Shown: in pieces, positions 1 to 6,528 of the stretch | How positions within the stretch are numbered: the stretch's first letter is position 1 | Layout of the letters: each line of letters opens with the position of its first letter | Origin: an uncultured Bacteroidales bacterium | GTDB taxonomy: Bacteria; Bacteroidota; Bacteroidia; Bacteroidales; UBA932 | Length of the DNA: 6,528 bases | NCBI GenBank assembly: GCA_946545765.1 | Contig: CAMNNS010000084.1 | Location: 1 to 6,528 of the forward strand | Direction of reading: 5' to 3' | Made by a program: the position numbers and the translations under genes | The notes under the pieces: generated by a model | Seen by the model: only the letters and a program-made list of their open reading frames with translations | The model's database searches: none | What the model was told of the DNA's origin: nothing

Positions 1-3000
1 GCAGCTGGTGCTGTTCACGGTTCGCTTCAAGCGGGTGTTCTTACCACAACATTTACAGCATCTCAAGGGTTGCTTCTAATGATTCCAAATATGTATAAAA
101 TTGCTGGGGAGTTACTTCCGACAGTATTTCATGTAACAGCAAGAAGCCTCGCGACCCATGCTCTCTCTATATTTGGAGATCAACAGGATGTAATGGCAGT
201 TCGCCAAACAGGTTTTGCGATGATTGCTTCTGCAAGTGTTCAGGAGGCAATGGATTTGGGTGCAGTTGCCCATCTGGCAACAATTAAATCTTCTGTACCA
301 TTTGTACATTTCTTTGACGGATTTAGGACCTCTCACGAGATTCAAAAAATAGAGGTTCTTCCAGAGAATGAATTAAAGAAAATGATTAGTACAAAAGCTC
401 TTTCAGCGTTTAGAAAAAAAGCGTTAAACCCTAATAAACCTGTTACAAAAGGGACAGCTCAAAATGCTGATGTATATTTCCAAGAGACTGAGGCAAGGAA
501 TCCATATTATGCAGAGGTGCCAAATATTGTAGCAAGATATATGGGAGAAATTGGAGAGGTTACAGGGCGTCACTATCTACCATTTGATTATTATGGAGAT
601 CCTAATGCCGAGAATATCATTGTTGCAATGGGTTCTGTTACAGATACAATCAGAGAGGTTGTAGAACATCTAAATGAAAAAGGGTCAAAAGTGGGTGTTA
701 TAGTGGTTAGATTATATCGTCCGTTTAGTGCTCATTACTTCTTAAGAGTTTTACCAAAGAGTGTTAAGAAAATAGCAGTATTAGATCGTTGTAAAGAGCC
801 AGGTAGTGTTGGTGAACCACTTTACTTAGATGTAAAAGCAACTCTTGCAGAAGTTGGTAGCAAGATAAAAGTTTATGGTGGTAGATATGGTTTATCTTCT
901 AAAGATACATCTCCTGCACAAATTATTGCAGTATTTGATAACCTTAAAAAGAAGGAGCCAAAGAACTCGTTTACCATTGGTATTGTTGATGATGTAACCT
1001 TCTTATCTCTACCTCAAAAAGAGGAGATTTCACTTGCCAAGAAAGGTACTTATGAGTTAAAATTCTTTGGACTTGGTTCAGATGGTACAGTTGGTGCAAA
1101 TAAAAATACAATCAAGATTATCGGTGAGACAACAAATAAATATTGCCAAGCCTATTTTGATTACGATTCAAAGAAATCGGGTGGTTATACTTGTTCACAC
1201 CTAAGATTTGGAGATAATCCTATTACTTCTCCATATTTAGTTTCTACTCCAGATTTTGTTGCTTGTCATGTCCCTTCATATTTAACAAAATACGACATAC
1301 TTAGAGGGGTTAAAAAAGGTGGGACTTTCTTATTGAATAGTTTATGGAATGAGGAGGAGACAATTAAGAGATTACCCGACTTTATTAAAGGTCAGATATA
1401 TAAAAAGAAACTTAAATTCTATATTATCAATGCAACTAAAATTGCAGAAGAGATAGGTTTAGGTAATAGGACCAATACAATTCTACAAAGTGCTTTCTTC
1501 AAAATTACAGGAATTATCCCTTATGAGAACGCTGTAAAAGAGATGAAGAAGATGATAGAAAAGAGCTATGGCAAGAAAGGCGAGCAAGTTATAAATATGA
1601 ATAATGCTGCGGTGGATAGAGGTGGTGAGTATATTCAAGTGAGTGTCCCTGCAGAGTGGAGTCAATATGAAATGGCTAAGTTCCAACCAGATTCTTACAA
1701 AAGAATGGCTCCAGAATGGGTTAAGAAAATTGCAGATCCTGTTAATGCACAATGTGGTAATGACTTGCCAGTTAGTGCTTTCCAAGAATTCCCTGATGGT
1801 ACTATCCCAGCAGGAACTGCAGCCTATGAGAAAAGGGCTATCGCGACACATATACCTTCTTGGGATTCTTCAAAATGTATTCAGTGTAATCAGTGTGCGG
1901 CGATATGTCCTCATGCAGCAATAAGACCTTTCTTAACAACTGAGGCAGAGTTAGCAAAAGCTCCTAAGTGTTTAAAGAGTGCAAAAGGTACAGCACAGTT
2001 AAAAGATTATTTCTTTACAATGCAAGTAGATCCATCTGATTGTACAGGTTGTGGTAATTGTGTTGATGTATGCCCTGCTAAAGAAAAGGCATTAACTATG
2101 TTACCAGCCGAGACTCAGATGGTTGAACAGAAGAACTTTGATTGGTTACATTCAAAAGTTGGTTACAAAGATAATATCTTACCAAAAGAACAAAATATTA
2201 AGAATTCTCAATTCGCTCAACCATTATTTGAATTTTCTGGTGCTTGCTCTGGTTGTGGGGAAACACCATATATAAAACTTATATCACAGCTATTTGGTGA
2301 TAGAATGATGGTTGCAAATGCAACAGGTTGTACCTCTATCTATAGTGGTTCGTTCCCTGCATCTCCATATTGTACAGATAAAAATGGAAGAGGTCCAGCG
2401 TGGGCAAATTCTCTATTTGAAGATAATGCAGAATTTGGTTTAGGACAAAGAGTTGGTTTTGCAAGATTGAGAGCTACTTTAGAACAAAGAGTAGTAGATG
2501 CTCTATCTGATGATAAATGCACTCCTGATGTTAAAAACCTATTAAAGAAATGGTTAGATAATAAGAATAATGTGGCAGTTTGCAAAGAGATAGCCGATAA
2601 ACTTCCAGAGGCTTTGAAAGAATGTAAATGCTCTTGTTGCAAAGGAATTATGGAGTACATAGATTGTATAATCCCTCGTTCACAGTGGATTATAGGTGGT
2701 GATGGTTGGGGTTATGATATTGGATATGGAGGATTAGATCATGTACTTGCAAGTGGTGAAAATGTAAATGTTCTCGTTGTAGATACAGAAGTTTATTCAA
2801 ATACAGGAGGACAATCCTCTAAGAGTACTCCGGCAGGGGCAGTTGCAAAATTTGCTACAAGTGGTAAGAAAATACGCAAAAAAGATTTGGGTATGATGGC
2901 AATGAGTTATGGTTATGTTTATGTAGCTCAAGTTGCAACAGGTGCAAGTCAAGCTCAATTCTTGAATGCTTTAAAAGAAGCTGAGGCATACGATGGACCA

Positions 3001-3324
3001 TCATTGATAATTGCTTATGCTCCATGTATAAATCATGGTTTGAAATTAGGTATGGGACATAGTCAGCTTGAAGAGAAGAAAGCGGTTGAATGCGGATATT
3101 GGCAACTTTACCGCTACAATCCATCTGTTGCAGAAGGGAATAATCCATTTACCCTTGATAGCAAAGAACCAGATTGGACTAAGTTCCAAGATTTTATCAG
3201 GAGTGAGGTAAGATATTCTTCTCTTCTTAAAACATTCCCTGCTCAGGCAGAAGAGTTATTCTCTTTAACAGAGAAATATGCTAAGATGCGTTATGAGGGT
3301 TACAAGAAATTATCTGAGAAATAA
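1..3324 (+). CDS. nifJ: Pyruvate:ferredoxin (flavodoxin) oxidoreductase, 5'-truncated by window edge
   Basis: This cytosolic enzyme oxidatively decarboxylates pyruvate with CoA to acetyl-CoA and CO2, passing electrons to ferredoxin or flavodoxin. The frame is open from base 1 (AAGAVHGSLQAG), so the TTG at 70 is internal. By alignment from memory to the Desulfovibrio africanus enzyme, about 66 N-terminal residues are missing, including the TPP-activating Glu. Numbering window codons, substrate-binding Arg is R48 (VTAR) and Asn is N934 (YSNTGGQ). The gamma/CoA-type region starts near 350 (FFGLGSDGTVGANKN) and an EKR motif precedes the ferredoxin domain. Two [4Fe-4S] motifs are C626/C629/C632/C636 and C681/C684/C687/C691. 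The proximal cluster ligands are C749, C752, C777 and C1009. The TPP site is GGDGWGYD at 899-906. The C terminus ends with the TPP domain, without the extra D. africanus domain VII. Inferred full length is about 1173 residues, normal for the single-chain form. It is followed by its own terminator, so it is probably not co-transcribed with the next gene. Confidence 0.97.
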   Translation, partial: AAGAVHGSLQAGVLTTTFTASQGLLLMIPNMYKIAGELLPTVFHVTARSLATHALSIFGDQQDVMAVRQTGFAMIASASVQEAMDLGAVAHLATIKSSVPFVHFFDGFRTSHEIQKIEVLPENELKKMISTKALSAFRKKALNPNKPVTKGTAQNADVYFQETEARNPYYAEVPNIVARYMGEIGEVTGRHYLPFDYYGDPNAENIIVAMGSVTDTIREVVEHLNEKGSKVGVIVVRLYRPFSAHYFLRVLPKSVKKIAVLDRCKEPGSVGEPLYLDVKATLAEVGSKIKVYGGRYGLSSKDTSPAQIIAVFDNLKKKEPKNSFTIGIVDDVTFLSLPQKEEISLAKKGTYELKFFGLGSDGTVGANKNTIKIIGETTNKYCQAYFDYDSKKSGGYTCSHLRFGDNPITSPYLVSTPDFVACHVPSYLTKYDILRGVKKGGTFLLNSLWNEEETIKRLPDFIKGQIYKKKLKFYIINATKIAEEIGLGNRTNTILQSAFFKITGIIPYENAVKEMKKMIEKSYGKKGEQVINMNNAAVDRGGEYIQVSVPAEWSQYEMAKFQPDSYKRMAPEWVKKIADPVNAQCGNDLPVSAFQEFPDGTIPAGTAAYEKRAIATHIPSWDSSKCIQCNQCAAICPHAAIRPFLTTEAELAKAPKCLKSAKGTAQLKDYFFTMQVDPSDCTGCGNCVDVCPAKEKALTMLPAETQMVEQKNFDWLHSKVGYKDNILPKEQNIKNSQFAQPLFEFSGACSGCGETPYIKLISQLFGDRMMVANATGCTSIYSGSFPASPYCTDKNGRGPAWANSLFEDNAEFGLGQRVGFARLRATLEQRVVDALSDDKCTPDVKNLLKKWLDNKNNVAVCKEIADKLPEALKECKCSCCKGIMEYIDCIIPRSQWIIGGDGWGYDIGYGGLDHVLASGENVNVLVVDTEVYSNTGGQSSKSTPAGAVAKFATSGKKIRKKDLGMMAMSYGYVYVAQVATGASQAQFLNALKEAEAYDGPSLIIAYAPCINHGLKLGMGHSQLEEKKAVECGYWQLYRYNPSVAEGNNPFTLDSKEPDWTKFQDFIRSEVRYSSLLKTFPAQAEELFSLTEKYAKMRYEGYKKLSEK

Positions 3325-3327
3325 GAG

Positions 3328-3344
3328 TATTGTGCTGAACAATA
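3328..3344. repeat. Small inverted repeat after nifJ stop
   Basis: TATTGT (3328-3333) and ACAATA (3339-3344) form a 6-bp AT-rich stem with a 5-base loop, starting three bases after the stop codon. It is too weak to be a terminator alone and has no T run. It may be a minor 3'-end hairpin ahead of the real terminator, or chance. Confidence 0.3.
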
Positions 3345-3363
3345 TAGTGTAATAGCTATGAAT

Positions 3364-3402
3364 AAAAATTAGACCGTCTTATTTTTAGGCGGTCTAATTT
3401 TT
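3364..3402 (+). terminator. Rho-independent terminator of nifJ
   Basis: The left arm ATTAGACCGTC (3368-3378) pairs with the right arm GGCGGTCTAAT (3388-3398), giving 11 bp with one G-U pair around a 9-base AT loop. The stem is flanked by AAAA (3364-3367) and TTTT (3399-3402), so it can lengthen to 15 bp and gives the transcript a U-tract. It lies 39 bases past the nifJ stop. The flanking A run means it could also work weakly on the minus strand, but no minus-strand gene ends here. Confidence 0.92.
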
Positions 3403-3407
3403 ATAAA

Positions 3408-3427
3408 CCATATGAATAGTTATATGG
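3408..3427. repeat. Inverted repeat CCATAT-N8-ATATGG
   Basis: CCATAT (3408-3413) and ATATGG (3422-3427) are perfect inverted half-sites separated by 8 bases, located just past the nifJ terminator and about 60 bases upstream of the candidate hydrolase promoter. It could be a small operator or a chance AT-rich palindrome. No regulator is recognisable. Confidence 0.25.
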
Positions 3428-3489
3428 ATAAGAATGGTAAGTTTTTCTATTTTTTTGGTTCTATTGTAGTAAATATGATTTAAATAAAT

Positions 3490-3497
3490 TATATTTG
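3490..3497 (+). promoter_or_regulatory. Candidate Bacteroidota promoter (-7 TAnnTTTG) for the MBL-fold hydrolase
   Basis: TATATTTG matches the Bacteroides -7 consensus TAnnTTTG exactly. Upstream, TTG at 3464-3466 is a possible -33 element, but the 23-base spacer is longer than the usual 19-21. A start site near 3503 would leave a leader of about 30 bases to the ATG at 3534. It would also exclude the GTG at 3504 as a realistic start. No Shine-Dalgarno sequence is seen, which is normal in this phylum. Confidence 0.5.
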
Positions 3498-3533
3498 TTA
3501 TGAGTGAGTTTAATTAGAATAATAAATACAAAT

Positions 3534-4376
3534 ATGAAAACGAAAAATGTATCTTTTTATACCCCAATGGGTTTGGTAAATGTAGAACATCTTGCACATG
3601 GTAGTCTTCACTTTGAATGGGAGGGTATGCATATTTATGTTGATCCTTATTCAGATGTTTATGATTACTCAAACTGCAAGAAAGCAGATTTGATAATTTT
3701 AACTCATGCTCATACAGATCACTATGACACAAAAGCTATAGAACAAATTGCTATGCCTAATACAACATTTTTAGTTAGTAAAGGGGTGGCAACTTGTATA
3801 GAGAATGATCTTCTCTCGATGAGTCAGGGAATTGCTAAAGACGACCAAGGAAACAATATAGAGAAATTGGATTTAGATAACAATAAGTTGAATGTAGATC
3901 CCTCTACAAATCTTGTTAATATGTTCATAATCCCTAAGTTGCGTCATTGTAATGTAATTACCTTGTTAAATGGGGAGAGTGCAATTTGTGCAGGGATTAA
4001 AATAACATCTGTCCCAGCATATAATATTAACAGAAAAAGAGATAATGGTAAACCTTTCCATATAAAAGGTGAAGGGAATGGGTATATATTAGATATGCAA
4101 GGATTTGAGTTTTACATTGCAGGAGACACAGAATTTATCCCTGAAATGAAAGAGTTATCTCCCGACTCTGCAAGATTTAAAGGGGGTTTAGATGTGGCTT
4201 TTTTACCTAAAAATCTTCCTTATACAATGAGCGATGAAGAGTTTATAGATTTAGCTAATTTATTGCGTCCTAAATATTTATTCCCGATACATTATTTTGA
4301 TATAGATACTCAAAAGATAAGAAAAGGGGTAGATACAGGGATTACTTTGTATGTAGATGGCGAGGTGATAAATTAG
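3534..4376 (+). CDS. Metallo-beta-lactamase-fold metal-dependent hydrolase (UlaG/YtkL-like)
   Basis: This is a 280-residue cytosolic protein with no signal peptide or membrane segment. The dinuclear-metal motif HAHTDH is at residues 58-63. Other likely ligands are H176 in KPFH, D198 in AGDT and H253 in PIHYF. This is the pattern of the UlaG/UPF0173-like branch of the fold, not of true beta-lactamases, and the substrate cannot be named. Early strands (FEWEGMHIYVDPY) are typical. Residues about 90-135 form an Asp/Asn-rich stretch between the two halves that looks longer than usual in this branch. The frame could begin at GTG 3504, but ATG 3534 is preferred because it fits the promoter at 3490-3497 and opens with a normal MKTKNVSF strand. 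The gene appears monocistronic and ends 8 bases from the convergent SDR stop. Confidence 0.87.
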   Translation: MKTKNVSFYTPMGLVNVEHLAHGSLHFEWEGMHIYVDPYSDVYDYSNCKKADLIILTHAHTDHYDTKAIEQIAMPNTTFLVSKGVATCIENDLLSMSQGIAKDDQGNNIEKLDLDNNKLNVDPSTNLVNMFIIPKLRHCNVITLLNGESAICAGIKITSVPAYNINRKRDNGKPFHIKGEGNGYILDMQGFEFYIAGDTEFIPEMKELSPDSARFKGGLDVAFLPKNLPYTMSDEEFIDLANLLRPKYLFPIHYFDIDTQKIRKGVDTGITLYVDGEVIN

Positions 4377-4384
4377 GCTTATCC

Positions 4385-5194
4385 TTATAGTTTAATCTTC
4401 TCCCATAAATAATTAGGTATTAATCTCCAAAGAAAGACTAATACTTTATATCTCCAATCTATTATACAGGTTCTATTTTTTCTATAGATAGCTTTTACAA
4501 TTTTTTTAGCACATTTTTTAACCTCTATTAGCATAGGATATTTGTGTTCAGATGAGTTAATAAATGCAGTCTTAACAAACCCCGGTCTAATGTCTGTAAA
4601 ATAAATTGGGAGTTTTTTACGTTTTGCTAATTGACTTAGTGCAGTAATATATTTAAAATTAAAAGCTTTTGTGGCAGAGTATGATGCGGCTGGTCCCAGA
4701 CCGTTATAACCAGCAATAGAACTAATTATAGCTATTTGATATTTAGCCTCTTTGTTTAAAGTATCATTGTGTATAGTTTCAAAATATTTATATACGCTCG
4801 CAATCATTCTTGTAAATCCTGTCACATTTGTATTGCATGTTATTAGTTCTTTATCTATATCTAATTCTTCATTATGCCATCCTATTCCTGATGAGTGAAA
4901 ATATAAATCTAAGCCACCTAATTTGTCTATGAGATTTTTTAATTTTTCTGGGGCTTCATTTTTTGTTATATCTATAACCTCGTAAGCAACAAGTTGTTGT
5001 GTGTCTTCATCTTTTTTGTAATCAGAAGATTTATTATAAGATTTCTTACTATTTAATAAATTAGATAGCTCAATTAAATTCTCCTCTCTTCTCCCTGCAA
5101 TTCCTATGCTCCAGCCATCATTCCATAAAATATTAGCAACTTCATATCCTATTCCGCTTGTTGCCCCAACAATTATCGCTTTTTTATAATTCAT
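4385..5194 (-). CDS. Short-chain dehydrogenase/reductase (SDR family, classical type)
   Basis: This 269-residue protein is an NAD(P)(H)-dependent oxidoreductase of unknown substrate. The Rossmann glycine motif is GATSGIG (residues 10-16), with D75 in VIDIT probably contacting adenine. The catalytic set appears complete: N123 in TNVTG, S159 in SSIAG, then Y172 and K176 in YSATK. R35 and R36 after the second strand (AGRRE) suggest NADP(H) preference, an inference from family rules. DIRPGFVKTAF is the usual post-catalytic segment. Two things are less usual: a Lys/Ser/Asp-rich loop at about 48-67, and a hydrophobic, aromatic C-terminal tail (about 249-269) that could attach it to the membrane. 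The ATG lies 11 bases after the permease stop, so the two genes are probably one operon. No Shine-Dalgarno site is visible. Confidence 0.9.
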   Translation of the reverse strand: MNYKKAIIVGATSGIGYEVANILWNDGWSIGIAGRREENLIELSNLLNSKKSYNKSSDYKKDEDTQQLVAYEVIDITKNEAPEKLKNLIDKLGGLDLYFHSSGIGWHNEELDIDKELITCNTNVTGFTRMIASVYKYFETIHNDTLNKEAKYQIAIISSIAGYNGLGPAASYSATKAFNFKYITALSQLAKRKKLPIYFTDIRPGFVKTAFINSSEHKYPMLIEVKKCAKKIVKAIYRKNRTCIIDWRYKVLVFLWRLIPNYLWEKIKL

Positions 5195-5205
5195 CTGTAA
5201 TAATT

Positions 5206-6153
5206 TTAAAAAATAAACATTATCGCCACACCTGCGATACTTACTATACTCCCGATAATTTGTTTCGCATTAACCTTTCTTTTGTACAGAATATAATCTG
5301 GAAGAATGATTACAATTGGGACCATACTAAGAATAGTAGAGACAAAGGCAGCACTTGCGTAATTTAATGCTATTAAAGAGAATACAACGCCAAGAAAAGT
5401 GGCAAAAAATGCCGCAAAAGATGTTGGCATAATTAGTCTTTTTGTTTTGCAGAAACTAAAAAATTCACTCCATCCCTTTCTTACACATACAACAATTGCA
5501 AGTATAGCAACAGAGGTCATCAATCTTATCATAGTAGAAGAGAGGGGTATATATATACTACTTTCACTTAATGATACAATATCTAACGAATCGCGATAAA
5601 AATTCATTCCTACTTTACTTAAAACAAGTCCACTACCTTGTCCAACAGCAGCAATAAAAGCAAGAACTACCCCCTTGGCAGGAATATCTATGTGCATTTT
5701 CTTTGAGCTACCGCTATCTTTTGAAACTATGCAAATAACTATACCAGATATAGTTAGAAGTATCCCTAAAACAGATATTATGCTTAGTCTTTCATCTAAA
5801 AAGAAAAATCCTAATACAGCGGCTATAATAGGTCCTGATGTCATAATTATGCCGGTAAGCCGTGCCGAGATCATTTTATAGGCATTTACCATTGCGACAT
5901 CACAGATGGCAAAACCTGTTAAACCAGAAAGAAATAGCCAGAACCATGTTTTGGAATTCGCCCCTAAAGGATAAAAAGAGCCACTTACAAATAATAAGAA
6001 GATAGAGATAAATAGAGTTGCAATTATACATTTGGATAAATTTATGTTAATGGAACTTCCTCCTCTTCTTCCAACAAGTTCAAATACAACTGCTGAAAGA
6101 GTCCATAACAATAAAGTTAAAATAGCAATTAATCCACCGGTAGTAGAGATCAT
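5206..6153 (-). CDS. EamA/DMT-superfamily permease, ten predicted membrane helices
   Basis: This is a 315-residue inner-membrane protein of the drug/metabolite transporter superfamily. Hydrophobic segments fall at about 5-26, 39-58, 70-86, 98-119, 125-143, 160-180, 205-223, 240-262, 268-286 and 297-315. They form two EamA repeats (about 5-143 and 160-315) joined by a polar SKDSGSSKKMHID linker. The first repeat carries the characteristic ARLTGIIMTSGPIIAAVLG and FFLDERLS. The second has the matching ASAAFVSTILSMVPIVIILP. The family moves amino acids, nucleotides, sugars and other metabolites, so the cargo cannot be inferred. It is the first gene of a minus-strand unit with the SDR 11 bases downstream, a hint but no proof of a shared substrate. 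The ATG at 6153 is the only good start. An AAGGA (minus strand, 6172-6176) lies 18 bases upstream, too far for a normal ribosome site. Confidence 0.9.
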   Translation of the reverse strand: MISTTGGLIAILTLLLWTLSAVVFELVGRRGGSSININLSKCIIATLFISIFLLFVSGSFYPLGANSKTWFWLFLSGLTGFAICDVAMVNAYKMISARLTGIIMTSGPIIAAVLGFFFLDERLSIISVLGILLTISGIVICIVSKDSGSSKKMHIDIPAKGVVLAFIAAVGQGSGLVLSKVGMNFYRDSLDIVSLSESSIYIPLSSTMIRLMTSVAILAIVVCVRKGWSEFFSFCKTKRLIMPTSFAAFFATFLGVVFSLIALNYASAAFVSTILSMVPIVIILPDYILYKRKVNAKQIIGSIVSIAGVAIMFIF

Positions 6154-6200
6154 AGAATTTACAGATTTAGTTCCTTTTTAGATACCTCAAAATTATTTAT

Positions 6201-6239
6201 GGCTAAAGGCAACCTTAGAGGTTGTTATCTAAGCCTCTA
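6201..6239 (-). promoter_or_regulatory. Nested alternative hairpins upstream of the permease-SDR unit
   Basis: Several inverted repeats overlap here and cannot all form together. CAACCT (6210-6215) pairs with AGGTTG (6219-6224). CTTAGA (6214-6219) pairs with TCTAAG (6228-6233). TAGAGG (6216-6221) pairs with CCTCTA (6234-6239). AGGC (6207-6210) with GCCT (6233-6236) could close the first hairpin from outside. All lie 48-86 bases upstream of the permease ATG. A leader with exclusive folds suggests attenuation or protein binding, but there is no following U-run and no recognised riboswitch class. Confidence 0.35.
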
Positions 6240-6241
6240 TG

Positions 6242-6249
6242 CAAAATTA
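6242..6249 (-). promoter_or_regulatory. Possible -7 element for the permease-SDR unit
   Basis: Read on the minus strand this is TAATTTTG, an exact TAnnTTTG match. Transcription would start near 6236 and place the hairpin cluster inside a leader of about 83 bases. An identical octamer on the minus strand at 6188-6195 is a competing candidate and would give a leader of about 28 bases. Neither has a convincing -33 element at normal spacing, so the choice is open. Confidence 0.3.
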
Positions 6250-6290
6250 AGTATAAAATTTGATTTTGTAATTAAAATACAAACTTTCTT

Positions 6291-6313
6291 TTTAGAGAGT
6301 TTGCTCCTCTAAA
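6291..6313. repeat. 7-bp inverted repeat TTTAGAG-N9-CTCTAAA
   Basis: TTTAGAG (6291-6297) and CTCTAAA (6307-6313) are perfect arms around a 9-base spacer. Neither strand has a following T run, so a terminator is unlikely. It lies about 25 bases upstream of the plus-strand -7 candidate, a position that would suit a regulator-binding site. The arms share the TAGAG/CTCTA core with the hairpins at 6216-6239. Confidence 0.35.
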
Positions 6314-6338
6314 CCATTTCTTTAACATTAAAATGACC

Positions 6339-6346
6339 TAAATTTG
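6339..6346 (+). promoter_or_regulatory. Candidate promoter of the exported-protein gene
   Basis: TAAATTTG is an exact match to the Bacteroides -7 consensus. TTTC at 6317-6320, 18 bases upstream, is a one-mismatch -33 element at near-normal spacing. Transcription would begin around 6353, putting the A9 run and the TTA microsatellite inside a leader of roughly 115 bases, so copy-number change would act on the RNA and not on promoter spacing. Confidence 0.45.
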
Positions 6347-6384
6347 TTTCTCGAAAATAAAGTAGCATTTACAACTTGAATCTT

Positions 6385-6393
6385 AAAAAAAAA
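6385..6393 (+). repeat. A9 homopolymer run
   Basis: Nine uninterrupted A residues lie 7 bases before the TTA microsatellite. Runs of this length are prone to slippage by one base. In the open frame through the repeat they encode three Lys codons, so a one-base change would shift that frame. Confidence 0.8.
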
Positions 6394-6399
6394 TTGTCA

Positions 6400-6444
<45 letters not shown>

Positions 6445-6473
6445 GCGGAAAATATTTTTAACAATTTATGATT

Positions 6474-6528
6474 ATGAAAAGAATTTTAACAGTTACATTA
6501 GTATTTGCACTTGTTGCATTTGTTTTCT
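6474..6528 (+). CDS. N terminus of an exported or membrane protein, cut by window end
   Basis: Only the first 18 complete codons are visible. They begin MKRILTV and continue as an unbroken hydrophobic stretch (LVFALVAFVFS), which is a typical signal-peptide layout: a basic n-region followed by an h-region. No cleavage site or lipobox is reached, so secreted, lipoprotein and membrane-anchored products are all possible. ATG at 6468 would add only Met-Ile; ATG 6474 is preferred because the protein then opens with MKR. An in-frame TAA at 6459-6461 rules out a longer N terminus. The function cannot be judged. Its leader contains the TTA microsatellite and A9 run, so its expression may be variable. 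Confidence 0.65.
   Translation, partial: MKRILTVTLVFALVAFVF

Noticed and set aside
70..72. TTG as the start of the PFOR gene
   Set aside because: The frame is open to base 1 and encodes the conserved AAGAVHGSLQAG segment, so the real start lies before the window.
2340..2660. Minus-strand open frame inside the PFOR gene
   Set aside because: It is a shadow of conserved iron-sulfur and TPP-domain coding sequence, with no family signature. The same applies to the other opposite-strand frames in nifJ and the plus-strand frames inside the permease.
3504..3506. GTG as the start of the MBL-fold hydrolase
   Set aside because: It sits at the predicted transcription start and adds ten residues unlike the family; ATG 3534 fits better.
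3500..3517. Five-codon mini-ORF (MSEFN) before the hydrolase
   Set aside because: It is too short, and it probably begins upstream of the transcript start.
4367..4383. GATAA-N7-TTATC hairpin across the convergent stops as a bidirectional terminator
   Set aside because: The stem is only 5 bp of mostly A-T pairs and no T run follows on either strand.
6291..6313. Hairpin as a rho-independent terminator
   Set aside because: There is no T run after the stem on either strand, and no gene ends next to it.

Overview
The window reads as chromosomal DNA of an anaerobic, AT-rich Bacteroidota, most likely Bacteroidales. The reasons are a pyruvate:ferredoxin oxidoreductase (PFOR), AT-rich leaders without clear Shine-Dalgarno sites, and several intergenic matches to the Bacteroides -7 promoter element TAnnTTTG. 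The lineage is an inference from these signs; no rRNA or other marker gene is present.

Layout. (1) Bases 1-3324, plus strand: most of a PFOR gene (nifJ/por), cut at its 5' end by the window edge and closed by a strong rho-independent terminator at 3364-3402. (2) Bases 3325-3533: a short intergenic region with two minor inverted repeats and a good TAnnTTTG promoter match at 3490-3497. (3) Bases 3534-4376, plus strand: a cytosolic metallo-beta-lactamase-fold hydrolase. (4) Bases 4385-6153, minus strand: a two-gene unit transcribed right to left, first a ten-helix EamA/DMT-family permease, then 11 bases later a short-chain dehydrogenase/reductase (SDR). The SDR converges on the hydrolase gene with only 8 bases between the stop codons. 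(5) Bases 6154-6473: a divergent regulatory region of about 320 bases. It holds nested alternative hairpins on the permease side, a TAnnTTTG match pointing right, an A9 run and a perfect 44-base TTA microsatellite. (6) From 6474 (or 6468) to the window end, plus strand: the first codons of a protein with a signal-peptide-like N terminus.

How the genes work together. PFOR is central anaerobic carbon metabolism: it turns pyruvate into acetyl-CoA and reduced ferredoxin, and it looks like a stand-alone transcription unit. The permease and SDR are probably co-transcribed, but nothing in the sequence names their substrate. The hydrolase appears to have its own promoter. No mobile element, CRISPR array, tRNA or rRNA was seen.

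The most unusual part is the leader of the last gene. Fourteen TTA units and an A9 run lie 24-90 bases upstream of the start, in the arrangement expected of a length-variable expression switch. One reading frame through the repeat is open, encodes a run of 14 isoleucines, and ends in an ATGA overlap with the first possible start codon of the exported protein. The four main genes look ordinary, and I found no convincing new multi-gene system.
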